A DNA stretch of 64,000 nucleotides from Lewinellaceae bacterium (GTDB lineage Bacteria > Bacteroidota > Bacteroidia > Chitinophagales > Saprospiraceae): NCBI GenBank assembly GCA_020636105.1, contig JACJYL010000001.1:248001-312000 (forward strand). Reading direction: 5' to 3'. How positions within the stretch are numbered: the stretch's first letter is position 1; every line of letters begins with the position of its first letter. Both the position numbers and the translations under genes were made by a program. This document shows positions 1 to 8,830 of this stretch, one piece after another. Below the pieces are notes generated by a model, which searched no databases, had not been told where the DNA came from, and was given only the letters and a program-made list of their open reading frames with translations.

Positions 1-530
1 TCTTGTCCTTCGATCAGTCCAAATTTTTCGAAATGTTCCTGAATGACAGTACCCATGGAGGAAGGGGCAAGGGTAGATTCAAAAACGATGACAGGAACTT
101 TTTCTTCGGGCTTTTTTTGAAGAACTTCAGCTAATGCCGTAAGGGCTTCAAACATAGGGCCATAATCGGGTTCAAATCCCTTTTTGTCCGTTTGAACACA
201 GATGAGGATCATGTCAGCATCGGCAATGTCATAATAGTGATGAGTGGCCGACAAAAGTCCTGCCGCTACAGCTTCTTTTACGATTTCTTCCAAATGAGGT
301 TCTATGCCTCCGATGACAGATTGGCCGTTATTGATGGCATCGACTTTCCATCCGGAGTTGATCGAGTTACGTTGAACGACGACAACCTTTGCCGGGGTAT
401 CGGAATCCAGTTTAATACGTGCATGGGCAAGCAGGGCCGCCATGGGCATTCCTACAATGCCAGGACCGATCACTCCTATTTTGTTAAGTTTCCAGGAAAC
501 AGTATGGTTGTGATTGAGTAATATTTCCAT
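1..530 (-). CDS. Nucleotide-sugar 6-dehydrogenase, N-terminal part (runs off the window)
   Basis: This is the first 176 codons of a UDP-sugar dehydrogenase of the UDP-glucose/UDP-N-acetyl-hexosamine 6-dehydrogenase family; the rest lies left of base 1. It begins at the ATG complementary to 528-530. The Rossmann dinucleotide fold is visible early as V-I-G-P-G-I-V-G-M-P, and further on come the family's stretch I-L-I-C-V-Q-T-D and the E-S-T-x-A-P-x-S-x-G-T segment. Such enzymes oxidise C6 of a nucleotide sugar twice with NAD+ to give a uronic acid. It is the last visible gene of the polysaccharide operon, 27 bases after the asnB gene. The substrate (UDP-Glc, UDP-GlcNAc or UDP-ManNAc) cannot be told from this part. 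Together with the WlbA-like oxidoreductase far upstream, a UDP-GlcNAcA-type route is plausible but is inference. Confidence 0.85.
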   Translation of the reverse strand, partial: MEILLNHNHTVSWKLNKIGVIGPGIVGMPMAALLAHARIKLDSDTPAKVVVVQRNSINSGWKVDAINNGQSVIGGIEPHLEEIVKEAVAAGLLSATHHYYDIADADMILICVQTDKKGFEPDYGPMFEALTALAEVLQKKPEEKVPVIVFESTLAPSSMGTVIQEHFEKFGLIEGQ

Positions 531-557
531 AATTCTATTGGGATAGGTTAAAGAATT

Positions 558-2450
558 TTAAACAATTTTTTTGTCTATAAACTGCTGGAACCAAAGCTCC
601 AGACAAAGAGCGCCCCAAAGGGTTCTGCCATAGGATCGTTCATTATCAATGAGTTGTTCCATTTTTTTTGGATCGAAAATGCCTCTCTTTTTGCAGTTCG
701 GGCAAAGAAGTGTGTCTTTGATAAAATCAGACGCCCCGTTTTTGGCCCATATGGAAAGCGGAACAGGGAACCCCATTTTATCTTTTCGATTTAATATCTC
801 AGGAGGTAAAATATTCCTGGCGGCTTTTTTGAGGATGTATTTCATTTCCCCGCCTTTGAACTTCATGGCTACGGGCATGGAGGCAATGAGGTCGACAATT
901 CTTTTGTCGAGTAACGGGACACGGGATTCAAGGGAAACAGCCATACTCACCCTGTCTTCTACCTGCAGCAATCCGGGAAGGCTGCCAAACATGTCGAAGT
1001 TCGTCATTTTATTAAAATAGGACCTGGTGTCCGGGTGGTTAAACAACTGTTGGAAATTGCTGAATATTTGTTCCTTATTGTAACGTTGACGAAAATCTTC
1101 CGTGTAGAGATCAAGGGTGCTTTCACTTCGATCGATCAGGTGAAAATACCGACGATCCATGTCTTCGAAAGCGCCTGTTCTCCAGAAATTTCGCATCATG
1201 GGAACATACTGTTTTAAGGAAGGTAAATTGGGTACGATGGACTGAAGTGAGACAATGTGTTCTCCTTCGTCATTCGTCTCGTAAATGGCTCCCTTCAAGG
1301 CTTGTTCCAGGTAAGCGATGACGTATCGGGTGTATCCGCCGAATATTTCATCACCGCCCTGACCCCCAAGGATTACTTTCACTTTTCCGGAAGCCATTTT
1401 GGAAACCATATACTGAGGAAACAAACCCGGGCCAACCGTGGGCTCATCCATTTGGTAAATGAGTTTGGGCAGGACTTCAACGAAATCAGCCTCTGTCGGG
1501 TAAATTTTAAACATTTGGGCATTACAATGCCGGCCGACAAGATCGGCATAACCGGTTTCATCAAATTCGGAACCTTCCCGGAATGCACCGGTAAAAGTTC
1601 TAAGGCTATCAGGAACATGCCGCGAAGCGAGTAGGGTCACGATGCTGGAATCTATCCCACCACTGAGGTAGGTCCCCAGCGGAACATCACTCCTCAACTG
1701 GATCTTAATAGTGTCTTCCAGGAGCCGTTGGAGTTCGTACACAAAATACTCCAGCGTATGGTGAGTATCAATCCGGAAGGTGGGCTCCCAATATTTTACC
1801 AGCCTGTTTTTGAGGGAATCATTTAAATCAATGACCAAAAAGTGTCCGGGTAATACTTTGTTTATATTTTTAAAAAGTGTTTTTTCTCCCAGCACAAACT
1901 GGAAAGTGAGGTATTCGTTTAAAGATTCCTGGTTGAACTCTGCCTGCACATCAGGATGGGCCAAAATGGCTTTGATTTCCGATGCGAATATATTTTTTCC
2001 TTTGTCGTAATAGTAATAAAGCGGTTTGATGCCAAAATGATCCCTGGCGGCAAGGAGTAATTGTTTTTTTGTGTCGTAAAGCAAAAAGGCAAACATCCCA
2101 TTCAGCAGGGCTATGGCATCTTTCCCGTATTCCTGGTACATTTTCAGGATCACTTCAGTATCCGAATGGGTTTTGAAATGGTATCCCTTTTGAACCAGAC
2201 CCTGACGGAGTTCTACATAATTATAAATCTCTCCGTTAAATGCAATGGTGCAATCGTTATCGGTCATGGGCTGGTGTCCGCCGGAAAGATCAATGATAGA
2301 TAACCTTTTATGAAAAAATCCAATTTGATTTTCAATGAAGATGCCTTCATCATCCGGTCCCCGGTGATGCAGGGTATCGCCCATTTTCTTTAGCAACTTT
2401 GCATCTATTGGCAAATGCATTTTATGATGTATGGCTATGATTCCACACAT
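558..2450 (-). CDS. asnB: Asparagine synthetase B-type amidotransferase (copy 1)
   Basis: This 630-residue protein is a full-length class II glutamine amidotransferase of the AsnB family. After Met removal, Cys2 of M-C-G-I-I would be the glutaminase nucleophile; R-G-P-D-D-E-G (30-36) and F-N-G-E-I-Y-N (71-77) build the glutamine site. The synthetase half has the ATP-binding PP-loop S-G-G-I-D-S-S at 263-269. The family amidates a carboxylate using ATP and glutamine. In polysaccharide clusters, relatives such as WbpS of Pseudomonas amidate uronic acids rather than aspartate. With a uronate-forming dehydrogenase directly downstream (27 bases), amidation of a sugar carboxylate is a reasonable inference. 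True asparagine synthesis cannot be excluded from sequence alone. It is one of three AsnB-like genes in the operon. Confidence 0.9.
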   Translation of the reverse strand: MCGIIAIHHKMHLPIDAKLLKKMGDTLHHRGPDDEGIFIENQIGFFHKRLSIIDLSGGHQPMTDNDCTIAFNGEIYNYVELRQGLVQKGYHFKTHSDTEVILKMYQEYGKDAIALLNGMFAFLLYDTKKQLLLAARDHFGIKPLYYYYDKGKNIFASEIKAILAHPDVQAEFNQESLNEYLTFQFVLGEKTLFKNINKVLPGHFLVIDLNDSLKNRLVKYWEPTFRIDTHHTLEYFVYELQRLLEDTIKIQLRSDVPLGTYLSGGIDSSIVTLLASRHVPDSLRTFTGAFREGSEFDETGYADLVGRHCNAQMFKIYPTEADFVEVLPKLIYQMDEPTVGPGLFPQYMVSKMASGKVKVILGGQGGDEIFGGYTRYVIAYLEQALKGAIYETNDEGEHIVSLQSIVPNLPSLKQYVPMMRNFWRTGAFEDMDRRYFHLIDRSESTLDLYTEDFRQRYNKEQIFSNFQQLFNHPDTRSYFNKMTNFDMFGSLPGLLQVEDRVSMAVSLESRVPLLDKRIVDLIASMPVAMKFKGGEMKYILKKAARNILPPEILNRKDKMGFPVPLSIWAKNGASDFIKDTLLCPNCKKRGIFDPKKMEQLIDNERSYGRTLWGALCLELWFQQFIDKKIV

Positions 2451-2483
2451 AGGGTTAATTTTTGAAATTTGTGAGCCAAATTT

Positions 2484-3560
2484 TCATTGTTCCGGAAGGT
2501 TAAGCATTTGGTTTCTGCTTTGTGGATAGTATTCTACAAACCAAACCATGAACGCTGCCAGGTTAATTTTATCCCGGAGTAATTTCTGACGTCGGGCCTG
2601 CCATTGTTCTTTGAGATCAGGGAGCTTTAAAAGTTCATTTAGCTTTTGGAGCAGTTTTTCGAAATCATCAGGATGGAATCCAAAGGTCAGTCCGTATTTT
2701 TTTTCCTGTTCCTCCAGGTAAGAAATTTTGCCAGCGAAAGTGTTGCACCTGAGGGATGGAACGCCCATGACTGCAGCTTCTGAGGTCATCGTCTGGCTAT
2801 CGCCGAGGAACAGGGTGGCGTAGGCCATTAATGAATGGGCCTTCTCGGGCGATACGGTCATTTGGAATGGCTGTAATTCCGGTTCTATACCCCGTTCGGT
2901 GGTGATTAAAATTTTTCCGTGGGGTTTTAAAACCTCAATGAGTTTAAGCTTTTGACTGAGGCTTAACCCTTTTATTCCTTTATCATGATGCGCCTTAAAA
3001 ACATTGAATCTCATGATGAAAAACTTCTCACCCGGCTGCAGCCCTATTTCGTTTAACACGGAAGGATCCGGCTTGAAATGATCAGGGTGTAAATAGGCCA
3101 GTTCATGATATCCCGGATAAAAAATGGTGTCTTGCCGTTTCCGTTTTCCTTTTAACACATCCGGAGAAAGCAAACTCGATGCAAAAGGATTGACATATTG
3201 GGTGACTAGTGGTTGTACTTCGTCATCATCATCATCAAAAACGATGGATTGTATCCTGGAAATTCTCGATACATGGGCTATGGTTACGGAGGTTCCAATG
3301 ACAATGGCAATGTCATGTTTTTTACAGAATTTCCATAAAATGAAATCGTACCAAAGCTGTTTAAGGATTTTCCCGAAAAGCCCATCAGACTTTTTAGGAA
3401 AGACTTTATACCTGAAACCGTAGGCATCCAACAGCCTTTTTGCCATGGGAATATCCTTGACGGTCCAAAAGACCTGATGCCCTTTTTTTGAAAGTTCGTT
3501 GGCCAGATTTTTGTAATAATGTACATGAGCAGGATGGCCGATATCAATCAGGACTTTCAT
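2484..3560 (-). CDS. DUF354 family protein (UDP-GlcNAc 2-epimerase/glycosyltransferase-like fold)
   Basis: This 358-residue protein starts M-K-V-L-I-D-I-G-H-P-A-H-V-H, the typical opening of DUF354 proteins, which resemble the GT-B fold of glycosyltransferases and UDP-GlcNAc 2-epimerases. A run of acidic residues (D-D-D-D-D-E) sits near position 115, and a segment with G-D-S-Q-T-M-T-S-E-A-A near 255 resembles the donor-binding region of GT-B enzymes. No signal peptide is visible, so it should be cytoplasmic. Its reaction is not established. It lies 33 bases after the downstream end of the FemAB-like gene in the same operon, which suggests a role in making or transferring a sugar of this glycan. 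Confidence 0.75.
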   Translation of the reverse strand: MKVLIDIGHPAHVHYYKNLANELSKKGHQVFWTVKDIPMAKRLLDAYGFRYKVFPKKSDGLFGKILKQLWYDFILWKFCKKHDIAIVIGTSVTIAHVSRISRIQSIVFDDDDDEVQPLVTQYVNPFASSLLSPDVLKGKRKRQDTIFYPGYHELAYLHPDHFKPDPSVLNEIGLQPGEKFFIMRFNVFKAHHDKGIKGLSLSQKLKLIEVLKPHGKILITTERGIEPELQPFQMTVSPEKAHSLMAYATLFLGDSQTMTSEAAVMGVPSLRCNTFAGKISYLEEQEKKYGLTFGFHPDDFEKLLQKLNELLKLPDLKEQWQARRQKLLRDKINLAAFMVWFVEYYPQSRNQMLNLPEQ

Positions 3561-3605
3561 ATTGATTTTTTTAATAAATCATTGTAAGGGAGAAAACTCA
3601 TAGCA

Positions 3606-4631
3606 CTACTTCAGGCTTTGATAAATTTTCAAACCCCATTTTCCGCATGCATAAAGCGGCTTGTTGATTACAGTTAAGAACCTGCCGTACGATACCATTT
3701 CTCCACCAAAAGGAGCTTTGAAATCACGAACGCCATAAGGCTGATCTGGCTGGCCGGCCCCCATGAAATCCATGTGTTTGAACCTGTTTTTTAAACCATA
3801 ATCGATAGAAGCCCAGGCTGCCAAAACCCCGGCGAAAACACCTGGGGCAACATCTTTCAGCCCACAACGGAACCAATCGTAAATTACCTTATCCTTGAAT
3901 ATCGGGCAAAAAGCGCCGCCGATTATTTTTCCGGAATAGGAAATCACGAACAACTTGCCAGTCCCATATTCCCATCCCTTCAAAAAAAGGTCAATGCCGG
4001 GGATCGGTTTTTTAACTTTTTCCTCGTAGAGTTTTTTGAGGATTTGGTAAAATGCTTTTACTTCTGATGCTGATTCAGCCTCTTTGATTCTGGCACCTGA
4101 CGTTATACTTTTGGTTATTTGCCTTCTTTTGTTTCCTTGCATTCTTTTTAACACCGCCGATTCATTATCCAATTTTACCAGGAAATTCAAATAAGGCTGG
4201 AACTGAAAGCCATGGGACTGGAAGCTCTCCTGCATTTGAGAAAGGTCGAAAAGATTCCTGAACTCAATAAAAATAGCCCGCCCGGAAGCATGATTCATAA
4301 GGCCATCCAGTAAGGGACAGAGGGTATCATTGTCATTAGTATCTTTAATAAGCGGGCCTCCCAATACGATCAGTCTACGTGACAACCAGGATTTTACCCC
4401 TTTGCCGTTGGATTGAAAAACTCCCAGAAGTGACCCGCTTATTTCAAAGTTTTCGTTTATGGCCAGCATGAGAATGGGAGCGAATTCGTCCACGGCGTCA
4501 GAAAGGCTGAAAAAGTCAGCACTCTGAAAGTAGTTGCCATCAATGTGCTGATCCACAAACTGTTGGAAGGCTTCAAAATGATCGCCAGAGGCAAAGCCCT
4601 GATAGTCTGTGTATAATTTAATGCTCGTCAT
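3606..4631 (-). CDS. FemAB/GNAT-like acyl or aminoacyl transferase
   Basis: This 341-residue protein resembles the FemAB-like branch of the GNAT superfamily, found both in peptidoglycan bridge synthesis and in exopolysaccharide clusters. The supporting features are the two-lobed layout, the central basic patch K-R-M-Q-G-N-K-R-R-Q-I near 160, the Y-S-G-K-I-I-G-G-A-F core strand near 235 and the late Y-G-L-K-N-R-F motif. No signal peptide or membrane segment is evident. Members use aminoacyl-tRNA or acyl donors; which donor is used here is unknown. The gene sits between two asnB-type and DUF354 genes, with only 9 bases to the upstream asnB, so it is almost certainly co-transcribed. A role in decorating the glycan with an amino acid or acyl group is inference. 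Confidence 0.7.
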   Translation of the reverse strand: MTSIKLYTDYQGFASGDHFEAFQQFVDQHIDGNYFQSADFFSLSDAVDEFAPILMLAINENFEISGSLLGVFQSNGKGVKSWLSRRLIVLGGPLIKDTNDNDTLCPLLDGLMNHASGRAIFIEFRNLFDLSQMQESFQSHGFQFQPYLNFLVKLDNESAVLKRMQGNKRRQITKSITSGARIKEAESASEVKAFYQILKKLYEEKVKKPIPGIDLFLKGWEYGTGKLFVISYSGKIIGGAFCPIFKDKVIYDWFRCGLKDVAPGVFAGVLAAWASIDYGLKNRFKHMDFMGAGQPDQPYGVRDFKAPFGGEMVSYGRFLTVINKPLYACGKWGLKIYQSLK

Positions 4632-4640
4632 TTCCCGGGA

Positions 4641-6482
4641 TTAATCAATAAATTCACGATACCATTGCTCCAAATGGATCCATTTCCAGATATCCCGGGC
4701 ATAATTTCCCTGATGCTGGAGATGCTTTTGATAAATGGATTGAATTTTCTTTACATCCAATATTCCATGTGAGGCCAAAGATTCTGAATGGATCAAGTCG
4801 GTTATATATTTTTTAAAGACAAGGGTTCTGAACCACTGGTCTTCCGGGGTGTCGAAGCCCATTTTATCTTGTCTTTTCCGGATGGATTCAGGGAGTACTC
4901 CTTTCATGGCCTCCCTGAGAATGTATTTATTTATTCCCTTTTTAATAATGAGATCCCCCGTCAAGGCCAGCGTTTTTTCCACCAGGCGGTAATCCAAATA
5001 AGGGACTCTGGCTTCCAGGGAATAAAACATGGCATTGCGGTCTTCCCACTTTAAAAGGTGCTCAAGTTTGTATTCAAAATGATTGATCAAAGCATCCTGT
5101 AAAGAAGAGGATCCGTATAAATTTTCTGCGACTACATTCGAAACAGTTACATGTTGATGGTAGAAATTAGGGGCCAGGTAACTTTTTTCGCACGCCCGCA
5201 TCCTGGTTCGTAAGGTAGCCGGTAAAAGGAAAAAAATCAGGCTTTTAATCCCAAGGAGTGATTGATGATTTGAATAATAATGGGCCATTTCGGTGGCTAA
5301 CTGACCTATTTTACCTTGTAACAGGAGCGCTTTAAAATGGTAGCCAAAAAAATAGTGGTAACCCGCCAGGATTTCGTCGGCCCCTTGTCCGTCAAGGGTC
5401 ACGGTGACATGTTTACCGGCCAATTGCATGACCTTAAACTGGGCGTAAGGGCCTGTACTGGGAATGGGCTCTCCATGTGCCTTTACAAAACATTTCAGAT
5501 CATCTGTGAGGGTTTGGGCCGTAGGAGTGGTGAAAAACATATTTTTCAAGAGAGGTTTGAATTCCTGGATGAACTTCATTTCATCTCCCGTTTCACCATT
5601 CCCGTAAACGGCGGAGAAGGTATTCAAATCTTCTTTCAGGTAATCTTGTAGTAATATGGAAACGATCCCGGACGAGTCCAACCCGCCACTCAAACAAACT
5701 CCTACGGGGACATCACTGCGTAACCTCAATCCGATGGCCGAGCTCAGTAAAGCCTTAAATTCTGAAGGATCCGAAAAACCTTTTGCCCGGGCCACACTTT
5801 TTCGCAAATCATACCATCGAATGGGTGAAGCGTGAGGATCTGAATCGTTGAGGGTGATTTTATGCCCGTGCTGAAGTTTTTTTATCTCTTTAAAAAAAGT
5901 ATGTTCAGTTTGATCGGTACGATTAAAAACCAGGTACTCAAAGATGCTTTGTTCGTCCGGTGCAGGTTTGCCGGGAAGCAACTTCAAAAGCGGTTGAATT
6001 TCAGAAGCATAAGCGAAGTATTCGTCGGTATGCAGGTAATAGAATGGTTTGATCCCATATCGGTCGCGGGCTAAGAAAGCAGTCTTTTTATGCCTGTCGT
6101 AAATGGCCAATGCCCACATTCCATTAAACTTGTCTAAACATGCTTCTCCCCATGCTGCAAAAGCGGCCAATAAAACCTCTGTATCGGTATTGGTTTTAAA
6201 AACATGTCCCAACAATTTCAGCTCTTCCCTCAATTCGATATAATTGAAAATCTCCCCATTAAAAGTACATACATATCTTTGATCAGGAGAAAACATAGGC
6301 TGGTGGCCGGACGCTGATAAATCCAGTATACTCAGCCGGACAAATCCCATGCCTATTGGGTCTTCCATAAAAATTCCTTCGTCATCCGGCCCGCGATGTT
6401 TTATCGTTTCCATCATTGTACGGATGAGTTGTTCCGAAACGCTGGTTTGATTAAAATTTATGATTCCCGCTATTCCACACAT
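4641..6482 (-). CDS. asnB: Asparagine synthetase B-type amidotransferase (copy 2)
   Basis: This is a second complete AsnB-family enzyme (613 residues). It has the nucleophile Cys2 (M-C-G-I-A-G), R-G-P-D-D-E-G at 30-36, F-N-G-E-I-F-N at 74-80 and the PP-loop S-G-G-L-D-S-S at 265-271. All the residues needed for glutamine hydrolysis and ATP-dependent amidation appear to be present. It is clearly diverged from copy 1 (different C-terminal half, different spacing), so it is not a recent duplicate, and the two may act on different acceptors. It is followed after 9 bases by the FemAB-like gene and preceded 39 bases earlier by a glycosyltransferase. As for copy 1, uronic-acid amidation is the favoured guess from context; aspartate amidation is the alternative. 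Confidence 0.9.
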   Translation of the reverse strand: MCGIAGIINFNQTSVSEQLIRTMMETIKHRGPDDEGIFMEDPIGMGFVRLSILDLSASGHQPMFSPDQRYVCTFNGEIFNYIELREELKLLGHVFKTNTDTEVLLAAFAAWGEACLDKFNGMWALAIYDRHKKTAFLARDRYGIKPFYYLHTDEYFAYASEIQPLLKLLPGKPAPDEQSIFEYLVFNRTDQTEHTFFKEIKKLQHGHKITLNDSDPHASPIRWYDLRKSVARAKGFSDPSEFKALLSSAIGLRLRSDVPVGVCLSGGLDSSGIVSILLQDYLKEDLNTFSAVYGNGETGDEMKFIQEFKPLLKNMFFTTPTAQTLTDDLKCFVKAHGEPIPSTGPYAQFKVMQLAGKHVTVTLDGQGADEILAGYHYFFGYHFKALLLQGKIGQLATEMAHYYSNHQSLLGIKSLIFFLLPATLRTRMRACEKSYLAPNFYHQHVTVSNVVAENLYGSSSLQDALINHFEYKLEHLLKWEDRNAMFYSLEARVPYLDYRLVEKTLALTGDLIIKKGINKYILREAMKGVLPESIRKRQDKMGFDTPEDQWFRTLVFKKYITDLIHSESLASHGILDVKKIQSIYQKHLQHQGNYARDIWKWIHLEQWYREFID

Positions 6483-6521
6483 TGACTTAAAATAAATAAT
6501 ATGGAAGAAAAGAGTCCTCTT

Positions 6522-7496
6522 TTACCTTTCCAAAATATGGGTATAAATGTCGAAAATTCTCGAGGCTACTGAGGGTGAATCAAGCTCCAACTCAATGATT
6601 CTTTTTCTTCCCTGTGTGCGATCGTTTTCCTTTGCAAAATCAAGGGCCATTCTTAATTGCGCTGCAAAATCTTCAGGGTCAAAGCCGGCGATAAAACATC
6701 CTGCTGTTTTCCCCATAATCCATTTTACATCTCCCACATCGGTGGATACAATCGGGCAGTTACACGCCATGGCTTCCTTGATTACGTTTGGGGAACCCTC
6801 GTGAAAGGAAGTCAGGATCATTACCTCTGCTGCATTGTAATAATGAACCAAATCTTTATGGGCGATATCATTAAGTGGGATGAATTGAATGTCGGGCACA
6901 CCGGTTTTTTCCAGGGCCTGTTTAGCCAGGGGGAAATTTTTTTCCGCCCGATCCGGGTTGGCCACAAAAATAACCAATTTGTTTTCGTTTGGAATGCCCA
7001 GCTGCTTTTTTGCCGCTGATTTTGATTCGGGATAAAAAAGGTCAATATCTACTCCGTTGGGAATCACGGTGGCTCTTTTTATGCCTGATTTTTCTTGCAT
7101 TTCCCGGGATTTTACAATGGAAAAATCGTAAAATTTTTGAGCAAGAAATGCATTTAAACGTGCTAAAAGCAAACTGGTTCGGGTCACTCGTTTATCCTTT
7201 GTATTCGTTCCGAGCAGGTCATCCCCCATAAAAGAAACCATCACCTTTTCACTCCGTCGTGCAAGAAATGAAATGATCGCTGCCAGGCCATAATGGGCAT
7301 GAATGATATCATATGGGTTCGTATTCAACACTTTTCTCAATTTGAATATAGCCTGAGTATATCCTTTAACCCCCTTCTGGTCAATCGTAAAATAATCCAG
7401 GGATAATTGAAGCCTTTTAAGAGATTCTCCCTGGGCGAGGACTATGGTATTCGGGCCTTTATTTCTTGTTCCGCTGCTTACAAATAATACGTTCAT
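6522..7496 (-). CDS. Glycosyltransferase family 4-like protein
   Basis: This 324-residue GT-B glycosyltransferase probably adds one sugar of the repeat unit on the cytoplasmic face of the membrane. The N-terminal half has an H-A-H-Y-G-L acceptor-side motif near 92. The C-terminal half has the nucleotide-sugar donor signature: V-I-P-N-G-V-D-I-D near 145, then S-F-H-E-G-S-P-N-V-I-K-E-A-M-A around 235-249, which contains the E-x7-E motif of GT4 enzymes. At the start, its ATG overlaps the TGA of the preceding CapK-like gene in an ATGA arrangement, which suggests translational coupling. The donor and acceptor sugars cannot be read from the sequence. Confidence 0.88.
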   Translation of the reverse strand: MNVLFVSSGTRNKGPNTIVLAQGESLKRLQLSLDYFTIDQKGVKGYTQAIFKLRKVLNTNPYDIIHAHYGLAAIISFLARRSEKVMVSFMGDDLLGTNTKDKRVTRTSLLLARLNAFLAQKFYDFSIVKSREMQEKSGIKRATVIPNGVDIDLFYPESKSAAKKQLGIPNENKLVIFVANPDRAEKNFPLAKQALEKTGVPDIQFIPLNDIAHKDLVHYYNAAEVMILTSFHEGSPNVIKEAMACNCPIVSTDVGDVKWIMGKTAGCFIAGFDPEDFAAQLRMALDFAKENDRTQGRKRIIELELDSPSVASRIFDIYTHILER

Positions 7497-8830
7497 GGGG
7501 TGACCGTTTTTTTCGGGATGATTTCGAGATATTTATACTTCCCATTGCTGGAAGGAAGTATTCTATCTTTGTATTCTATTGAAAATGGAACCTCGAAGGG
7601 ATGCAACAAAACGGATAGCTGACGGTGAAGTTCTTTAGCGTCAGGTTTTTCTTTTGCCTCGAAAATGAATTCCAGGAATGTTCCGTTCCAGACGACTTTA
7701 TGTCGGGTGATTTGTGGAAATCTTCGGAATAGGGTGCCTCCAAAAATATTTACCGGATGAATTTTTTTGCCGTTGGGCAATGTGATAATATCTGAACTTC
7801 TCCCCTGGATTTTCTTAAACCAGGCAAAGGGAAATTTGGCTTGGGGCTCCGGTTCGTGCAGTTCGTCCACCATGTCCCCAATCCGGTACCTGATCATAGG
7901 CATACCGTAATTATTCAAATCGGTAATCAATAAATTTTTCATCCCACTAATTTCAGAGGCTTCGGTTTCAAGGATAACATGGGGATCAAGGACATAATAA
8001 CGATCGTCATTCACCGGGCGTGCCGCCATGCCCAATACTTCTCCCGAACCATAAAGGTCGCCTGTCGGGGCCAGAATTTGTTCGATTAATTTTTGTTGGT
8101 ATGGTTCAAGATTTTCAGCGGTGGTGAGCACTTGTTTTAGGTTTTTTAAGTGAATTTTTTCTTCCTGGCAATATCGTGCGAAATCATAAATTGAACTGGA
8201 ATACCCATCAATGGACCGAGGATTGAACCTGACAATTCGTTCAGCCAATTCGGGAATTTGTTCCGGGTCATTCAAAAGTGTGGAAGCAATGTTTTTTTGA
8301 TGGAATAACAGGTTTTTTAACTTCGAAGGGATAGTATTCCAACGCTTAATTGATGTTTGGTTGCCCCAAATATGTACATTGCTTTGGCCGGGGTTCCAAC
8401 CTGACATATTCCAAAGCGCATAACCGGCGGCCATTCCGGCACTCAATCCATCTGTATCGGTGTAATAGTTAATCGGAATTCCTGTTGTTCCACTGGAACT
8501 TCCTTTATGCATATTTTTGAGTGGGAAATAGGAAGAAATCAGTTCTTCCTGCTTATTTCGTAAGGTGTCTCTGTCGAGAATAGAACATTTTTTTAAATCT
8601 GAAGGCGTTTTAATATCGTGGGGCCTTATTCCAAGTCGGTTCCATTCAGCCCTATAATAAGGGACCGTATTCAAGGCATATTCGATTAATTTTTGCAGCC
8701 GTTCTGCTTGATAAACCTCGACCTGATCTCTTTGCCATGATAATGTATTTTGAAAAAATCGATACCATGGATATACCTTCAGCCCTTTTGCCTTGTCCAG
8801 CGTTTTAAGCAATATCATAGGAGTATTCAT
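7493..8830 (-). CDS. CapK/phenylacetate-CoA ligase-like adenylate-forming enzyme
   Basis: This 445-residue protein belongs to the phenylacetate-CoA ligase (CapK) branch of adenylate-forming enzymes, which is common in capsule and exopolysaccharide loci but has poorly known substrates. The phosphate-binding loop G-S-S-S-G-T-T-G-I-P lies near residues 110-120, an L-Y-G-S-G-E-V segment near 260 matches the aromatic motif region, and Y-R-I-G-D near 315 carries the conserved ATP-ribose Asp. The ATG at 8828-8830 is preferred; a TTG one codon upstream is possible. The gene overlaps the preceding asnB-like gene by 26 bases, and its TGA overlaps the next ATG. It may activate an acyl or amino-acid carboxylate for attachment to the glycan; that is inference. 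Confidence 0.8.
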   Translation of the reverse strand: MNTPMILLKTLDKAKGLKVYPWYRFFQNTLSWQRDQVEVYQAERLQKLIEYALNTVPYYRAEWNRLGIRPHDIKTPSDLKKCSILDRDTLRNKQEELISSYFPLKNMHKGSSSGTTGIPINYYTDTDGLSAGMAAGYALWNMSGWNPGQSNVHIWGNQTSIKRWNTIPSKLKNLLFHQKNIASTLLNDPEQIPELAERIVRFNPRSIDGYSSSIYDFARYCQEEKIHLKNLKQVLTTAENLEPYQQKLIEQILAPTGDLYGSGEVLGMAARPVNDDRYYVLDPHVILETEASEISGMKNLLITDLNNYGMPMIRYRIGDMVDELHEPEPQAKFPFAWFKKIQGRSSDIITLPNGKKIHPVNIFGGTLFRRFPQITRHKVVWNGTFLEFIFEAKEKPDAKELHRQLSVLLHPFEVPFSIEYKDRILPSSNGKYKYLEIIPKKTVTP